A stretch of 43,284 bases of DNA from Hellea sp. (GTDB taxonomy: Bacteria > Pseudomonadota > Alphaproteobacteria > Caulobacterales > Maricaulaceae), in the NCBI GenBank assembly GCA_020628425.1, contig JAHDEZ010000022.1, forward strand, positions 1-43,284, given 5' to 3'. Position 1 is the first letter of the stretch. Each line of letters starts with the position of its first letter. The notes under the pieces are model-generated. The model was given only the letters and a program-made list of their open reading frames with translations, was not told the origin of the DNA and ran no database searches. Positions 42,473 to 43,284 of the stretch are shown piece by piece. Position numbers and translations under genes: made by a program.

Positions 42473-42914
42473 TTTTTTATCTGGATATATGGAATGGATC
42501 CGAGCGGTTCACATTATTTTTGTGATATTCTGGATGGCAGCCATGCTATATATGCCGCGCTTATTTGTGTATCATTATAATGCGAAACCTGGTGGCGAAC
42601 TGGATGAAACCCTAAAAATTCAAGAAGCAAAACTTCTACGAATTATTATGAACCCGGCGATGATAGTTGCCTTTATCACAGGTCTTACTCTGGTTTATGT
42701 CCGTCATGGAGAATTTGGAGAAACCTGGTGGTTACCCATAAAGCTGGGTTTGGTGTTTATATTGATGGGTTATCATGGATATCTATCTAAAACTCGGAAA
42801 CTTTTTGCGATTGGAGAACGGCCAAGAACAGAGAGATTTTACCGTCTGGCTAATGAAGTCCCAGCTATTTTGACCGTTTTTATTGTTATTCTTGCTGTTA
42901 TAGAACCATTTTAA
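42465..42914 (+). CDS. hemJ: Protoporphyrinogen oxidase HemJ
   Basis: 149 residues from the ATG at 42465 (GGGAG upstream), overlapping the hemE stop by 8 bases. Four transmembrane segments, with conserved His near the start (WIRAVHIIFVIFWMAAMLYMPRLFVYH) and GYHGYLSK. HemJ oxidises protoporphyrinogen IX in the membrane, the second-to-last haem step, so the pair forms a haem operon. Confidence 0.94.
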   Translation: MFDFLSGYMEWIRAVHIIFVIFWMAAMLYMPRLFVYHYNAKPGGELDETLKIQEAKLLRIIMNPAMIVAFITGLTLVYVRHGEFGETWWLPIKLGLVFILMGYHGYLSKTRKLFAIGERPRTERFYRLANEVPAILTVFIVILAVIEPF

Positions 42915-43021
42915 ATGGGTTGACGGACAAAAATTTTGCCCATAAGGGGATTTGAGTGACACAGGCCGTTCTGGCCAAATCGTGGCGACAGGGCCACAAT
43001 CCCCCATTTCAAGATTACATC

Positions 43022-43284
43022 ATGACAAACATAAATTTAGAAACCCTGGAATCCATTTCCCTTGATGATCTCAAGGCTATGAAGCCTGCTGAATTAACCG
43101 CATTCGCCGAAGAAGTCGGTATCGAAAATGCTGGGTCGCAGCGTAAACAAGACTTGTTTTTCTCTATTCTCAAAGATCTGGCCGAAGAGCGTGAGATTGA
43201 CATTAACGGCAGCGGCGTTGTTGAAGTGCTGCAAGATGGATTTGGATTTTTACGGGCGCCCGAAGCCAATTATTTGCCGGGCCC
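43022..43284 (+). CDS. rho: Transcription termination factor Rho, first 87 residues (3' end outside window)
   Basis: Opens with [21 protein letters not shown] and continues with [21 protein letters not shown], the Rho N-terminal domain, then [24 protein letters not shown] at the start of the cold-shock-like RNA-binding domain. Rho is a hexameric RNA helicase that ends transcription. The gene order hemE-hemJ-rho is conserved in alphaproteobacteria. Confidence 0.95.
   Translation, partial: [87 protein letters not shown]

Noticed and set aside
1-43284. tRNA, rRNA or known riboswitch
   Set aside because: I saw no cloverleaf, rRNA-like stretch or recognisable riboswitch in the gaps; a covariance-model scan would be needed to exclude small RNAs.

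Overview
The window looks like chromosomal DNA from an alphaproteobacterium, most likely of the Caulobacterales/Maricaulales (Hyphomonadaceae-like, often marine) group. The evidence is the gene order at the right end (dnaQ-coaE-aroE-maf-PPDK regulator, an AT-rich gap, then hemE-hemJ-rho). As I recall it, this is the order around the Caulobacter chromosomal origin. Other support comes from a RegB/RegA/SenC redox cluster, a Tim44-MltA-Smr cluster next to secB, an Flp pilin and alphaproteobacterial-style dispersed palindromes. About 30 of the 40 genes left of the putative origin run leftwards and all three on its right run rightwards, as expected if forks leave from about 41.2 kb.

Layout. 1-3.5 kb: the end of hutU, a MATE exporter, a perfect 27-bp inverted repeat, and a small GIY-YIG nuclease gene bracketed by inverted two-hairpin palindromes and a candidate 10-bp direct repeat. 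3.5-6.3 kb: RegA, RegB and a SCO/SenC copper protein. 6.26-23.22 kb: ten tandem leftward genes (here fam1 to fam10, numbered left to right) for exported or membrane-anchored acidic proteins of about 470-620 residues. All ten share the same order of short motifs, although overall identity looks low. I do not recognise the family. Seven are predicted lipoproteins, two have an N-terminal membrane anchor and one has a plain signal peptide. This array is the best candidate for an undescribed system.

23.2-32.8 kb: ordinary chromosomal genes (YgjP-like metallopeptidase, glycine-zipper surface protein, ATP-grasp enzyme, adenosine kinase-like PfkB protein, MarR regulator, LolA, exonuclease III, YhhN lysoplasmalogenase, OmpR-type response regulator, YkuD-fold protein, Flp pilin, a small secreted protein, endonuclease III). 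32.8-41.0 kb: FMN reductase, Smr, EamA exporter, MltA, Tim44-like protein, SecB, DNA polymerase III epsilon, CoaE, AroE, Maf and the PPDK regulatory protein. 41.04-41.44 kb: putative replication origin. 41.4-43.3 kb: hemE, hemJ and the first 87 codons of rho.

How it fits together. fam10 and fam9 each end in a clear intrinsic terminator, so they appear to be separate transcription units. fam8 to fam1 are tightly spaced, with two overlapping junctions, and look like one operon. Several convergent gene pairs overlap or nearly touch, and two terminators lie inside the 3' coding end of the opposing gene. No tRNA, rRNA, CRISPR array, prophage or complete insertion sequence was seen.
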